From Colletes latitarsis (lineage: Eukaryota; Arthropoda; Insecta; Hymenoptera; Colletidae): DNA of 64,000 nucleotides. The stretch is from positions 16,795,501 through 16,859,500 of the forward strand of contig NC_135140.1 of assembly GCF_051014445.1 (NCBI RefSeq), in the 5' to 3' direction. The position numbers and the translations under genes were made by a program. This document shows, piece after piece, positions 37,101-52,100 of the stretch. Positions within the stretch are counted from its first letter, which is position 1; every line of letters starts with the position of its first letter. The notes beneath the pieces were generated by a model. It did no database searches. It was not told the DNA's origin and saw nothing but the letters and a program-made list of their open reading frames with translations.

Positions 37101-40100
37101 ATATGCAGCGACGTTCGATTAATCGAGGGATCGAAAGTTTCCTGATAGACGCGCGAAACGTAGAACGCCATTCGACGTCTGATTAAAATAGGATGAATAT
37201 TCACGCGGCGATAGTAACGAATTCTGTCCTCTCTAGATAAAGATTAGGAAACGCAGAAGATTCTGAATCACTCTGGGCGGAGGAAAAACTGTCGTGGACG
37301 GTGATTCAACCGCAGTATCTCAAAAGGAATCGCGTAAACACGTGTTACAGTGACAACGCGTCGCAGGTATGCTAATGCGATCGGCGATTAACGATAGGTG
37401 AATACGTTGCATAAACACGTTTTTTAATTGCGTCGGGAAACCGATATGTAACTGAACTCTTAATTGTTCTTCGGCAACTCGATCTTTATTTTTAGGGAGC
37501 CTATTCGAGAAACGCGAAGCAAAGAATAATAGACTTGCCTCGAGAGTTACTACCGGTTTCTTCTCGTGGAACTTCATGGTCTTCACCTCGCCGTTGATGT
37601 TAGTGTCGCCGTTCAGCGTGTAGTGCTGTGGCCACTTCATCTTCTCGCTGTATCCGATCAAAGCAATGTGCACGTCCCTGCAAAGTCAAATGCGGTGGAC
37701 GTTTAGTGGAATTCTATGTCCCTTCGGCTTCAGAAACGAAGTCTTCAGATTTATAATAATCTTAAGAAGACTTATAGTTCCTTTGGCTAACATGCCCCCA
37801 AGATATTTCTTGCTTAGAGTTGGTACTCACGTCATTCCTTGGTGCTTCAGTTCGTCCCTGAGTTCAGATATCAAGGGTGTGACCATCTCCTTGAAGACGT
37901 TTTCGTTCGGTGTTTCTTGCTCGACTACGAAGATCACGTCAGCCTCCTTTTTGGGCACTTTGACGCTGAAGGTGTCACCAGCGGCCACCGTGTTCGCGCC
38001 GACTTTGCAGCTCGTTGTACCTACGCAAACATTGTAAGACGCTCGAGTCATTCAAACGTAGTGCTTTCAAGTGAACAAATTGGAATGTCCAATTTATCGT
38101 TATCTCAAACTGCGATTAACAAGGAAGTTGGGACTACCCGAAGATAAGCAACGAAGGGAACACTCCGGAGTAAAGATTGTCACTTGAAAGCGGGCATTAC
38201 TGTAATATCATACGATTAAACTTACTGCAAGATGATGGAACATGTGTACTCTTGATGCCAGCCGCGTAACAAGCATAATGGTAAGCCATTGCGATCAGAC
38301 AAGGTCCTTCCGTTGTTTTGGCTGCAACTGCATGATCGCAAGCTTCGCGATAATGAGCTGGGCTGACATAAGCGTAGCAAGACCTGCAATATCATTAACC
38401 ATTAGCATTCCGTTGGAAGTGTGATAATGAATATATGCAGATGGAAGGTCGGTCGAGCGCTTGCGAGAGGAACGGTCCCTCTGGCGGCAAGTATGAGAGG
38501 CGATGGACCCCACAGAAGAATACGAGGAATCGCGATCTTTTCTACAAGTCAACTTACTGTAGAGGGGATGTTTGGCTAACGAAGTATTCCGTGCAGACTG
38601 GGGCGTGGTCCGCGTGTGGGGCAGCGGCTGCATTTGGACAGTCGCCCTTCAGTTTGTACGCGTTTCCAAAGTCTGACGAACTGTCGGTGATCTGGAGAAT
38701 ATTTTTACGATCGTAATTTCAATTCTCGTCAATTGTAACGAAGAAAATGTACGTGCATACCTTTCCAGACGGCAAAGTATAGTCGTCGTATGGCTCGTTG
38801 TTACCGTTACCGAGCAGGCCACGCATCTTGTCCAGGTAGAATCCGGATACGTGGACGGCGCAAACCATTGGCGCCTTGTTGGTGCACGTAACGCGTACGC
38901 CATAATTGGACTTGACGTTGGCGAAAGGCAGCACCAAGTAGGCGTGGAGGTTCTTCGTGCTGGCTGGGTAGTCGGCTGGTTTGTTGTTAACCAAGATCTG
39001 AAAGTACGATCGACAAGAAACGATCACGTCCCCGGTCGTGGACGAGAAAACAGCTTCGAACAAAGAGATGTTTGCTCACGTTTCCGTTACTCTTGAGCGT
39101 GATAGTTTCTTTGGGCTCGGTGACCGTAACGCTGATCAGGTTTCCGTCGTTGAAGTTTCCTACCACCGAGAAGTTGCCGTCCTGCATGTCCTGCGCCAGG
39201 ATGTAGGTACAGGTGCCAGACATGGTCAGGTGACGTCCGTCAAACGTGAAGAAGTGTCCTCCGTCGGCGACCACTGCTGATTTGCTGAACGGTGGCACCA
39301 GGTCGCTAGGGTAGAGGGTGGGTCTGCGAGAGATTACAAAATAAACTTAGTGAAATGGTAGAAATGCAAGAATTTTCATTGTAAATGTAAGCTGCAAAAG
39401 ATAATCTGTTGCTGATTGTTTGTTTTCGATGGGGGTACGAGACTAGAGTGGGACTTCCTGGCTTTGGGCAGGTCGAAAACCCCGATCAAGCTGATATTCT
39501 CCTATATTTGGGTTTTTACTTAGGTAATAGCCTGATGCGGGGAATTTCGGCGAAGTTGGTGGGCTCACTCTGGTCAAATCCACTCACCTCACCTCCACGT
39601 GGGGCCCCCGGGACCCTGTATCGACTTGCGTTAGTACAGGGTGCGAAAGAGTGAGTGGTCCCAGACCTGATGCTGTTAGAAGAATTTTACTGAACCAGAA
39701 CAAGAAGATCCAAAGGAAAAGATCCTCACAAGCAAATGGTATTTCAAGTTAAAATGGCATCTGATAGATATATGGAGCCAGGAGGTAGATAAACAAAGCT
39801 TATATGATTTTCAGTATGGTTGCAGGCCAATTGACGTCCTTACGTCGAACAAGCGAGTAAAAAAGTCGGCGCCATCGCGTGGAACAAGTGAGTAACAAAC
39901 ATGGCGACCACGACAATCTAAAGTTCTATCGTTCTTATCGAATTAGTTGGAGAATTTCGTCGCATTTAGAAAAGCTCGACGCGTTTAATTTACCCAAATT
40001 GTTTACCTGTAAGTGAAGTACAGTTCCGAAGGCGTGGGTAGCTCTCCATTGCGTAACAGGTTCAGGACAGAAACTTTGACGGCGTAGATGCCTGGAAGCT

Positions 40101-43100
40101 TGGCCAAATAGCTCAAATCAAGCTGTAGAGGCATTTTGACCAAAGCAAGTAAGTTGTCCGTTGTTACTAGGTTCTGGGTGAGAGCAAGGACGGACTGAAC
40201 GGCGGCCACAGCTTGCGTATAAATCTTTTTACATTCAACCAACTCGTCGACCTGCAACCAGAAACAATAGTCGCTAGAGATATCAGACTCATTCGATGTA
40301 AGACCACTATTCGCATCTCGCAGTAAGTCCCTGTTTACGAAACGTACCTTCTCGCGTTTAGCATGCTTCATAATGTGCTGGCTGACGGTATCGACCAATT
40401 GACTGAGCTCCTGCGTGGGCATAACACTCTTGATCACGTTGAAGACCTCCTCCATGGATTTCAGAACCATTTCCGGTACCTGGAAGTTCTTCAGCTCCTC
40501 GAGCTTCTCTTGGGCCTTCTCGTAAATCGGTAGCGCCTTCAATTGGTTTATCAGCAGGGTACAGAACTCCTCTAAACCGAGTCTGATCCGTTCCAACGTC
40601 TTCGACAGGACTTTCGAGAAGTCCTGAGCCACGTCAGAGACTACGCTGAACAGATCTTTCAGTTCCTTTTGATGCTCGTTGATCAAGTTGAGGAGCGCGT
40701 TCAGATAAGTGTTGGCTAGTTTCCCTGCGGCGTCGAGGACGTTCATGAGCTCGTGGAACACCTTGTCGTAGGACTCCTTCAGCTGCATGTAAATAGGTTT
40801 CGCGCTGTCCTTCAGGTTCGACAGGATCTCGTTCAGATGCTGCATCAGCTTTTGCAAATCTTCCGCGACTCCCTTCATTGTTTGAGCGACGGCCGTGACT
40901 ATGCCTCCAAAGTATTTGTTCCTTGAAAGGCAATACTCGAGGTTCAAATTTGTATCCAAATTCCCGATCATTTTTGGTCACAGTTTAATCGTAAAGCATA
41001 TTATTACTGAAAATAATCGGTACACTTACAAAGTGGCGTGGATCTCCTTGACAGTCTCGTCAGCCTTGACCTCCTCCTCCAGTTTGTTCAATTCCCTTTG
41101 GTAATAATCCACGAGTGGTTTCAGGTTAGGCTGAGCCTTCTTCAAATGATTCACCAGGTCTCCGACCTCTGTATTCACCTCCTTCATCACGTATTCCTGG
41201 ACGTCCTTTAGCTTCTTCAAACGGTTCACGTGGACATTTTTAATCTTATCCTAGAATATTAAAAGACAACGTGCAGTAGTTTAAGGTCTGTAGCTTTCGT
41301 AGCTGGATTTACAAGGAGAGATTACAATACTTACGAGAACTTCCGCTACGTTCTCCTTGTTGTAACCAAAGTCTGGCTTCAGGAATTGCTTCTCGTCGAG
41401 ATGGACCATACCGTGGAACAACTTCTTCTTCGCGCCATCTTTGTTGTACGTTGCGTGGATTTCAGCCAGCTGACCAAGGACCACCTGACCGTTGACGGTG
41501 AACTTCTCGTTAGGATTGTCTGGAATTAAAACTCTTCGTTAAAATTGAATTCGTTTCGAGAAACCTTCGCCATTCTCGAAGCTTACCCTTCGGATACCTC
41601 AGGTACGAGAAACGATTCAAGTTGTTGGCCTCGATATTGGTCACCACCGGTTGGTCGCCCAACACGGACACTTCTCTGTCGATCTTCTGCAAGTTCTTGG
41701 TGAACTTCATCTTCCACTCGTCCCTGATGATTTCCTGGTCGGGCAACGTGACCAACAGATTCACCTGATTGGGGTTCGCGGAGAAGAGCCCGCCCAGAGA
41801 TTTCGGTTTCTGGTGCACGTCGTTGTAGGTCAAGAAACTACCTAACCCTAATTTCTTGCTGGAGACCATCAGGTGGGAGTCGAGGTTGAGCTTCAGATTC
41901 TGACCGTTACTGTTCACGTTGACGTGACAAGTCACGTTGTTGCCGTCCTCGACTTGTTGTCGTTGAACCTTGGCGGTGACCGTGATCTTTTGTACCGTCT
42001 TGGCGAAGACGTCGAATTCCATGTTGGCGTCCAACAGATTCTCGCCTCCGTAGCGAAGCGATCCCTTTACGGACAGGTCCTTGTGTTGCGTGGGATAGAC
42101 GAATTTAGTTTCCCCGTTGAGAGAGATCGATTTATCCTTGATGTCTACGTTTCCAGTAGCCATCAAGCTGGTCTTGTCGGATGGTTTGTTCTTTCTATCC
42201 AGGTAAAGCGACGTGTCCAATTTGAATGCTTTGGTGTGCCCGGTCTTTGGCAGGTCGTACGTCGCGACCAGAGCTATTTCTCGAGAAGGCAAGCTGAGAA
42301 CGGTAGCTGTAATCAAGAATAAGAGACTCGTACACCATCGTAGTAAAGATAATAGGGACAACTTGGGTCAGATCTAATTGCTATTTCATCTAATCATAGT
42401 ATTCCTTAGTTTTCCAGGCTTTACCTGCTTCTTTAGGTTGAAGATACACCTGGTATGTGTATTCGGACTTGTCCTTCGTCGAGTGGAGGTAGAGGTTCGT
42501 GGTGTGGGAGAACAATGGAGCCTTCACTTCGGTGTTGGTCTTCAGTCCGAACTCGGCGGGCACGTTGAACTTCTTCAGGTCTACTTCCACCGTGACTTGG
42601 TGCTTCAGCATATTTTTCTCTGAAAATTAAGCGTCGACTTGAAAACTACCGTCTGAGACAGCTCTCAAGCGTCACGATAACGATTTGAGATAACACCCAC
42701 CTTGAGTGTTGAGCGTTGATTGGAGTTTGAAGTGAGCGCAGCTCTTGGTTTGCTCGCAGTAGCTTTCGAACACGTGGAGCTCCTTGTTCGAGAGTTTCAG
42801 TTCACCCACGATGGCGGACGGTCCAAAGTTAGCGTTCAGGACTATGGCCACGCCGACCTCTCCGTCATTCTCGTGGGTCAGCTGTTGACGAGTGTACTTG
42901 AAGGACGAGGGCGTGGTGTCGTCGCCGACCTTTAGACTGCCATTGCCTTCTACTACCACTTTTCCGTCCTCGTCGCGCTTTTTGTAGTTGATGCTGGATA
43001 GACAGTGCAGTCTTAGTTCCCGAATATTCAGAATGTTTTTAGACAGTCAAGAAACAAGCATTTCATACGAATGATATAAATTTACGCTATTTTCTTACAT

Positions 43101-46100
43101 TTTTGTCGCTGCAATTCATTAGGGCAATAAGTTAAATAAGATTCCTGGCAATAGTTTACTATTAAAGCTTCGTACAGTAATGATTCTTAAAATGAACATA
43201 CGTATTCCTGATTCGTAAGTTGAACATGTTTATCCCTCCCAACCGTGGGATATTGTTGTATAAAAATGTATGCTGGTGTCGAATTTTGCCTCCACTGTAC
43301 GAAAAATAAATGTTCCAATCTCGAAGTGACGTTCATTTTACGAATCATCACTGTATCTCTGGATAAAATTCTTTTCAGAGCCGATCTCAAGGATTTTATC
43401 AAAGTGATGATGTTGTACCTTCCAGTTACGATGTTCTGGCCGTCGCTGGTGACTGTGATGACTATGATCTTCTTTCCCGTCTTCGCTGTTGGCTTATTGA
43501 CCATTTCGAAGTGGAGCTTGCGACGGGCCATCTTGTTGGTGTCAAGGTTCCCGTTGATCACGAACTCGTCGACACTGTTCAGGTCCACGTGGATATCAGC
43601 AACGATGAATTCTTTCGGCGTGATGACCTTCCATTCGGCTGTAACAGGAAATCGATCAGCTCCGTCCTCGTTGTTCGTTGCAAACAATTAATAATCGCTT
43701 GCGTTACCTTTGTACTCTTTAGCGCCGAGTTTCTCCACTTTGGACAATAATTCGGTCTTTCCTGTCGGGCAAGACATCTCCACGTGGAACAAGGAGTTCA
43801 TGTCTTGTTGCTGAATCTCGCTCTTCAGGGTGTACTTGTCATTGTCGACCATGGCGACAGCGTCCGTTTCCCGTTTGTTTTCTTTCTTATGCACCTAGAG
43901 ATGGAAATAACCGCGTAATTAAACGAGTCCTCCATATTTTTTAAGTTTTATGGTTCCAGTGAGTCTACTAAAAGTACCTTCTGAACAAGTTGCAGTTCAA
44001 CGTTCTTGAGTTTCGCGAAAATCAAGGTGCACTTAGCGTTCAGATTGACAACCAACAAATCCGGAAGATCCTCAGTGTCCAATCGAAGCGCTAGTTTCTT
44101 GTCGCCATAGGTGGCTACCATGTCACCACTGAAAGTATTCTTGTCGTTATCGAAGCTGTTCTTATACATAGACTCCACTTTCAACTGAGGATGTTGCAGA
44201 ATGTTAATTTTGAGTAGTCCCGTGCCCTCGCTGGACTCTTCCAACACCTTCAGTCCCTTCAGCTTCAGGTCGTACTCCATTTTGATCTTCTTGTCGTTGT
44301 TGTACGTCAGCGTTACCCCCTGTAAGATTTCCATAATATTTTTTTCCTCGCTGTCACCCAGCATGCTCCTGGTGACTTCGAGTTTCAAGTTGCTGAGCTT
44401 CTCGCTGGGCAACTTCAGCTCCAAAGTACTCTCCATTTTGTGCGGCTTGTCGAAGTTGTTTCCCAGCTCGAAGAATCCCATGACCTGAGAGCAAAGAAAA
44501 TAGATGAGATTTCAAACGGACGCGTCTTCACACCTCAAAAAAACATTTCAATTACCGCTAATGAGAGATCGTCACCCAAAGATGACATGACGGTGTACAC
44601 TCCTCGACCGTCTCCTCGACTGGTGCCAACGTGGAGCTGGAATTTCCTTGGCATTTTTGCTCCGCTGACCTTGAGGACAGTGTTGTCCATCTCATCCTTG
44701 CTCTGCACCTGCCTTTTCCCGTCCAACGCGACCTGCAAGTTCTTTCCGTCGAAATCGACGAACTCCAGCTGAGCGTTGCCTTGGTAGGTCATTAGCTGCG
44801 GGTCAACGTCCTTGAAGTCAGCGTTGTACACGAGTTTCCTCGATTCCCCACCCTTCTTCACACTGTCCGTCACCTGAGAGTCTACTTGAACGTCATATTT
44901 ATTATCCTTCTTCGTGGCGCTGCGCTTCAATTTAACCGCGAGGAACCGTCCATTGGGCAGCGTCAAGTCACCATCCATTTGCAATTGGCCATCGTTCAGA
45001 GTACCCTTCATGTTACCTTTACCGTTCAATTCCAGTTTGTACGCGTGAACCTCCAGCACGTTCTTAGTGTCTATGGACGTTTTCGTGATGTCGGAGATCG
45101 TGAACAGCTTGATGCGCTTCTTGGGATCCTTCTCCGCGTCGTAAAGAATCTCGAAGTTCCCTAAATGCTCGGTTCCAGACACTGCCAATTCACCATTAGC
45201 CTTGATCTTGCGGTTGATCTTCGGAACGTCGATGTTCAGGTTCGCGTGTCCTTTGCCGTTTTGATAAGCATACTGCCCAGTGGCTGTCAGGTAGTTCTTC
45301 AGGTTCAGATTTAGATTACCACTAGGATTTGGTGGACGTCGAGTCTGCAGCAAGAATTCCACGTACTTGACGCCGTCGACTTTCACGAAAACTTCACTGT
45401 TGAACACCATTTGGTTCGCCTCTAAGCTAGTGTCCACCTTAACCTTCTTCCCGTTCAGGTTCAAGTCCCCGTCCATCTGGACTTTCGCGCTGTTCTTGGA
45501 CACGTCGTAGGTCACCGTTGCATCAGCATCGTACCTACCTCCTGGAGTCAATACCAGAGAATTAGAGTACTTGTTCTTCGTACCGTCCAAAACAGTGCGT
45601 TTAGACTTCACTTTGATGCTGTTCTCCATCAGTTCAGCTTCAGCCTCTACCTCGTAGTCGCCTGGCTTTTTCATGTCCCTCGCGGCGGACACTTCAGCGC
45701 CCATTTTGAACTTCTCGTACTTCACCTCGACGTCTCCACTCAACGATTTACTGGTAGCCTTGCCATCTAGCTTCAGCTCCAGGTTCGTCAACGGGTATTT
45801 CAACTCGTTCGACATGTCCAGTAAGCGATTCTTAGGATCCAAGTTGTATTTGAACTTTTGCTCCAAACTCAGACGATTGACCTTGGAGTTCAGATTGGGC
45901 CCGTGAGTAAGCACGATCTGGTTCTCCACGCCGTTGGGGTCCGCGTTGAAGTCCCACTTCAGCTTCATCCCGATGTTTGGATCCTTGGACGACATGGCTG
46001 ACATGGTGAGCATGTAGTTTCCTTTGGCCACCTTCTTCCCGTCCACTTTCAGAGCCAGATCCTTGTCAGCATAGACGAGATCCATGTCCAGGTTGACTGC

Positions 46101-49100
46101 GTTTGGCGTCCACATGACGGAACCGTCTACTGTGACCAGTTTCTTGCCACTAACCACGAGTGCAACTTTGTCCAGCACGAACTTCTGACCACCTTCGTGA
46201 TCGGAGACGTCCACGGTGCCCTGCACGTTGTAATTCTGGCCTGTTTTCACTCCCGTTTTTGCGCTGGCCAGCTTCTCGATGTGCTCGGGCACTCTGTACT
46301 CCAGGACAGGCTTGTACTTGCCGCCGCTGGCCAGGACGCCGATCTGACCGTAGTACTCCATCTGATCGTGAAGAATGGTGACCGTCAGAGTGCGTTCCTG
46401 GGCGTTATTCTTAAGTACAGCTTCCAAAGAGGCCTTTTTGATCGGCGTGTTCAAGGAGACCCTGACGTACTTGTTGGGTTCCACACCCACCTCCGCGGCC
46501 AGGGACACGAGTCTGTTGGCCTTGGAGTTCGGTGTGTCCAGCATGATCTCGAAGGACCGTTTGTTCGGGCTCTCAGTGTCCAGATAGACCTTGAAGTGGT
46601 AGTTGTTGACGTCGTTGTTCTCAACCGTGATCGATAACTTGGCTGGCCCGCTCAGAGGGAACAGTGGCTTCTGTTGGAGGATGCTCGCGTCTTCGTATGG
46701 GTACGAGATCTTGCCGCAAACGGTCAAACCGATTAGAGGCGAGAGCTGGTCAAAGCAGTCCGCGTACTCCTTGCCCTTTCCAAACTTAGGAGCCACGTAC
46801 TTGTTTCCTTTTTCCTTGTCGCTGAACAGAACCTCGCTGCTCACGCTGATCAGTTCTTGCTTCTTCTTAGGCACTCCAACGTTTACGTCCATTCCTTTGC
46901 CATCCAACATCGTGACGGACACGTCGGTGCTGGTGGTTGTGTGAAGCGTGTTGACGACTTTTATGCCGGACTCGGCACCCAAGCCTTGGACAACCATGTT
47001 TCCAACGATCCTGACGGACACGCTAGGCTCGACAGCAATTCTGAGAGCTGCGTTCGACGGATCTTTCAAGATGGCTGGGACGTCGACCTTTCCATTAGTC
47101 TTCACGCGAACAGCGCTCGTCCCCGTCAAACCGAGAGTCAAACTGCTACCCATATTAGTCGGGTAAACCAGCTCGGCTTCCAGGAACTGCAGATAATTTT
47201 CAAGATCGTAGTTCAGGTTCTTGACCTTGTCGAAGACCTTGTCGAGGTTGTCAAACACACTGTCGACGATTGCTTCTGGTTTGAGCTTGTTGCTGTCGCC
47301 CTGGTAGCTCAGATAGGCAAGCTCGACACCGAACAGCTTCACGGATAAGTCCAGGTTCAGGTTCTCGTCCACCTCGTTGTTCCTCAAGTGCACGTTCTTC
47401 GCGAATCTGTCCAGTTCTCCTTGCTTGACCTCTCGTTTCCCGCGCAACAGCTTCTCGTAGCGTTCCTTGGCGTAATCGCGGACGTTGTTAGCGGCGTTCG
47501 TACCAGCGTTCGTCATGCCTTGCATATCCTTCTCCCATAGTTTCCCTTTTGGTCCGAAGTAATGCTCCAGCACTCTGTCCAGGTTCTCCACGCGGGTGTT
47601 CAGGTCCAGGAAGTTGAAGTTGCGACCGAAGATCTCAGCAGTTAAGTTCAAGTTGGCGGAACGGGGCACGAAACTGTTCTGACTGTAGATCACGTTGCTT
47701 TCGAGGGTGGAGCCAAGACCAAGAGACCCAGCAGTGTAGGATAGCTCGTTGTTGAAGGAAAATTTGCGGAAGTCTTCAGGAAATCTGGTACGGGGCTTGA
47801 TGAGACCAAGTTGATTTTTGGCGTTCTGTTTGTTAGGGTCTGTCGACGCCCTCAAGTTCCTCAGGTGGCTCTGAATGAAGGATCCAACCTGGTTCACCGT
47901 CTCTTTGTTCAACACCTCCTTTAGGTTGCCAGCGACGTGCGGGCAGGGGCAAGCGACCAACGATAGATACGATTTAATTCTAATCTCGCTGTCCTCTTCT
48001 AGGTCGGCCAGGACCTTGAACATGATGTTCTTCCACTTCATAGAGCACCTGGTGGGCAGGGCTTCGATGGCAGCCACTCGTACACGGTTCCGGACATTTT
48101 TATCCGCGCCGATGTTCGCCAGTTTCTGAAGAGTGGCGTCATCGAGGAACTGCGTGTTACCCAGCGCCTTCAAAGCAGAGACTACCAGGTTCTCCTGTTC
48201 CCTGGTCTTCGCCTTTCCGTTACCCACTTTTTCGCGGATCTTGCGTATAGCTTCCTTCACCTCGTTGACGTTTTCGCACGTGTGATGTTGACAGTACTTG
48301 CCAACCACTTGTCCAACGCCGAGGTAACCGATTCGGGGTAGATTCGGCTGGTCCAGAAGAGACGTCACGGCTGCCACCGATGGAAGATTCACGTGGCGCA
48401 CCAGAGCCAGACTGGTGTAGAAGAAAAACGCCTGGACGCCTGTTACTTCTTTGTTCTTGATCAATTCTACCGCCACTTCGGCCGCCTCGCCGCTACCTGC
48501 GCGGCAAATAGCGTCCAGCAGGAGTTTGCGTTCCTCTTTGCTGGCGCCCTTCACCTTCTGATACACCGAGAGGATGTCGTCCTTGTTGCTCAGTCTGACC
48601 ACCTTCACCAAGTCTTCGAACTTGCCCGCCGCTTCGGGTCTCACTCCGTCGGTTACTTCGGCCTTAGCCGCGTTCAACGCGTTGGCAATAGCGGCTGGAG
48701 ACGACTTTATGACAGGATGAGGTGCATCGAAGACGAGAGACTTCGTTTGAGTCCCGGTTACGGCGGGACTGTTCTCCGGCTTCTCAAGTTTGAAGGTCAA
48801 TTTAGTCTCCACGAACGTGTGCGCGCCAGCGTTACCGTTGCTGAACGGATTCAGCTTGTAGTACTCGTTGGATACTGCTTCCTTGAGGACGCCACGTTCG
48901 AAGCGCTGCTCCACCTCTTGCTGAGACGCCAGGAGAGGCGCGGATTTCAGTCCTGCCTCTGTGTCGGTGGTCGCGGACACGAGACCTTGATTGATGTTCT
49001 CGCGGAACGAACAGTCGGCGAGATTCCTGCTTTTGTGAACCGTCTGCACCTCGCCAGCCTTGCGGACCGAGAACTCGGTTGGACAGGATCCCATAACGTC

Positions 49101-52100
49101 GATCTAGAAGGAATTATAACATCGTGAGTGACGTCAGTGAAGAATATCGTTCGTAGGAAGATGAGGAATTGATGGATCGATTTGGTGAGTCAACAGTTTC
49201 CTTGTTTCGATAAACGAACCTCGTCGCGAGTCGTCGTGCCGCTTTTCGTCAGAGCAGACGATTGAAACAGAGAGATGACAGCTCTCTTGAGGTTAAGCGA
49301 AGCTTGGGAGTCACCAGACTCGGCGCAGACGTAAGGATCGACGAGCCCGTTGTGATATCCGAACTGGATTGCATATTGCTCAACGTCTGGCGTCGATGGA
49401 GGCTAAAAAATATGATTAACGGTTAGTAACATTCGCAGTAACTACACCGTATGGTTTCGAGTCAGACGCAGGATCGTTAAGGAGGTTCTGAACCGCAAAG
49501 GACACTATGTCGATAAAGAAAATCAGTTTGTCGATAAGGCAGGTCACTCTGTTGATAAGGTGGAGTTACTTTATCGACGGAATATGCCCTTTTCTTCCCC
49601 TGGCTCTAAATCCTTTGTCTGGCAGTTTCGAAGTCTCGTTAATAAGCAGAAAATTACCGCTCCATTTAACTGAACGTTCTTCAGCCGCAGCTGATAGAGG
49701 CAGTCTGATTTAGCGGACAACTCAACGGTGGCTGACACTTTGAGAGACGCTGTACCTTGAGCGTCGGTGACGTTTGTCACCGACGCTCCTTCCAAATTAT
49801 ATGTGTACGTGTGTCCTTCCTGATACGCATTCTTTGTGGGCACTGCAATTCGCGAAGGAAGACACATTGTTAGACAACAGTTTTAAAATCAGCGAATACT
49901 TGAGATCGAATACTCACTTCCATGGCAGGCGATCGAACATTTTCCTGCAACGACAGAAAAATCACCTATTAGTAAAGCGATCAAATCAGTATCTAGTAGG
50001 ACTACGACATAACCAAACGTAGCAACAATAGAAGAGTGACGACTCCGGTTGTTATTGCTGCCTCCCATTATTGGCATCCATTTTAATTGCTCTTATTTAT
50101 TTCATTACTGTACCGTCCGTCGTCAATTTCGGTAACCATTTACGGTCAATAAAGTCGGAGAGTCGCGTTGAATGAGTTCAGTCCAGGCTTTAAATCGGCC
50201 ATTTGAGTCGGTCATTAAGGGGGACCAATAGGTACTCCATCGAGATTTGTTTCGACGGTTGTATAAACACGGCCCGCTGGCGCATTATAATGTGTAACAG
50301 CATAATAACCAAGATAATCATGCCAATAACGCGTAACAACATAATAACCACGATAATCGTACGGCAGCCGCCAGCAACGTAGACAATAAAGGCTGCCCGG
50401 TATCGCTTGCAAGTCCCTAAAATTAATCACGCTACGTATTAATCGTCCGCCCGGTTACGACCATCTATCGATTGCCTTTTTTTCTACTCTCCCTGTACTA
50501 AGGGCAATCAAACTTTCCGTGCTGTCGAAGGATTTCCGAAACGTGACGCGAAACCCCGACTGCCTTCGATCAGGCCTGATAAATTGGTAACATAAAAACG
50601 TTTGGCGTGCGTTGGCGACTCCCCCAGGCAATCGCACGTGCGAAATTCCGAATCTGTTTCACGCTTTTTGTCGGCGATGAAATATTTTGGCACGCTGGCA
50701 ACGCAGACGCGCGAAGTTCCCAATCAATTCCCACCGCTTTGATGTGCCGCCATTCGAGAAAAATAAGCCGTTATTGGAAGTCCAGTAAACGTCTTTCAGC
50801 GTCTGCTTCTTTTTTATCCTCTTTTATTGAGGTGTCTCTATCCCTATTTGCTACATCATTTATTTATAGTTCTTTTGTTCCCATAACTTTAAATGTTCTT
50901 CCACCTCTTCGCTTAGGTTACGTTTGAAACGGCACTCTTGCTAAAACGACGGATAAAAGAAAATGAATTTTTGTTTTCTGTTGATTAGTCGTCTGGTAAC
51001 CGCGATTATTATTGCACGCGATTGATGATTTACGTCCCCGCTGTGCACGATATGCACTGGCAAAGAGAAGAAAAGGAATCGATAAAAAATCTTATTGACT
51101 CGTTTATTTAATCGATAACATTTTTACGGGCGGCGTTGATTAGTTATGAAAAAAGGCATATTTGTGCAGGGATGCTGAACTTCGTAGTAAGGTTGTGTCG
51201 ATAACGCGATAATCGTTGACTTCGCTGACCCTCGATCTTGAAATGTTTATTTTTAGTCGGCTGGCTACCAACCACTCGGACGCAAAATTCGTACAGAAGA
51301 AATTGCAACGAACGTTTAAAAAATTATTAGTAATATTCGTTAATGGTATTTTAACATTTTTATTCGTTGTTCAAGAATAAAGTTTGCCCGACACCGGTCG
51401 ACCGATCGTTAAAAAAAATTTGTCCTTAGTTGCAAAACGGACAGTCTCCGTTGTGCTGTTCGCTGTTGGAAAATTTTAGATCATTCCGTTAAACTTGCAA
51501 GACTTTTGAAAGTTTTCGAAGTTCTTTACGATCCATAAAAAATCCCGTGTTTTCACTGGCGAGGAATATGAACGCTCGTTACCGTGTACTTAGCACAAGG
51601 CATGAAAAGGAAACTGAACGTTTCTCCGCAAAGTTTGTAGCAATTTGTCGTAATACAAGCGATTTTCCAACGATCTTTTGAAACCGGAATGCTTTTAACG
51701 TTCCATGAGGCGAGCAACGCAACGTCCGCGGAGTCTTTTGTGAGAAAGGTCATGATAAATTACAATAAAAAGTCGTCTGGACTTGTGCGCGTTTCCTGTC
51801 ACGTATCGTCCCGCCATTTTTCCCTTTTACTGAATCCAGATTGGATTTAGCCGAGATAGAGTACTCTGGTCGCAGAGAATTGATATTAATACCGTCGTAC
51901 AGCGAACCAGTTCCTCTGTATCAAAAACTATGGACCAGAAAAGGGTTCAAAGATTTTCTCTTATGTGGAGTATTAGTTTGTACAGTAACACCTATCACAG
52001 ACTTTAGAGGCATTTTATACAGTCTTCTAGACGAGCATCTTTCCTAAGCCTTGCAACAATATTTTTTATTTTTTAAGAAATTTTCGATTATTTTCCATAC

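Noticed and set aside
46197..49127. Long plus-strand frames opposite apolipophorin exon 5 (up to 244 codons)
   Set aside because: They are antisense shadows of the GC-rich coding exon; the minus-strand frame has 1516 codons and clear family similarity.
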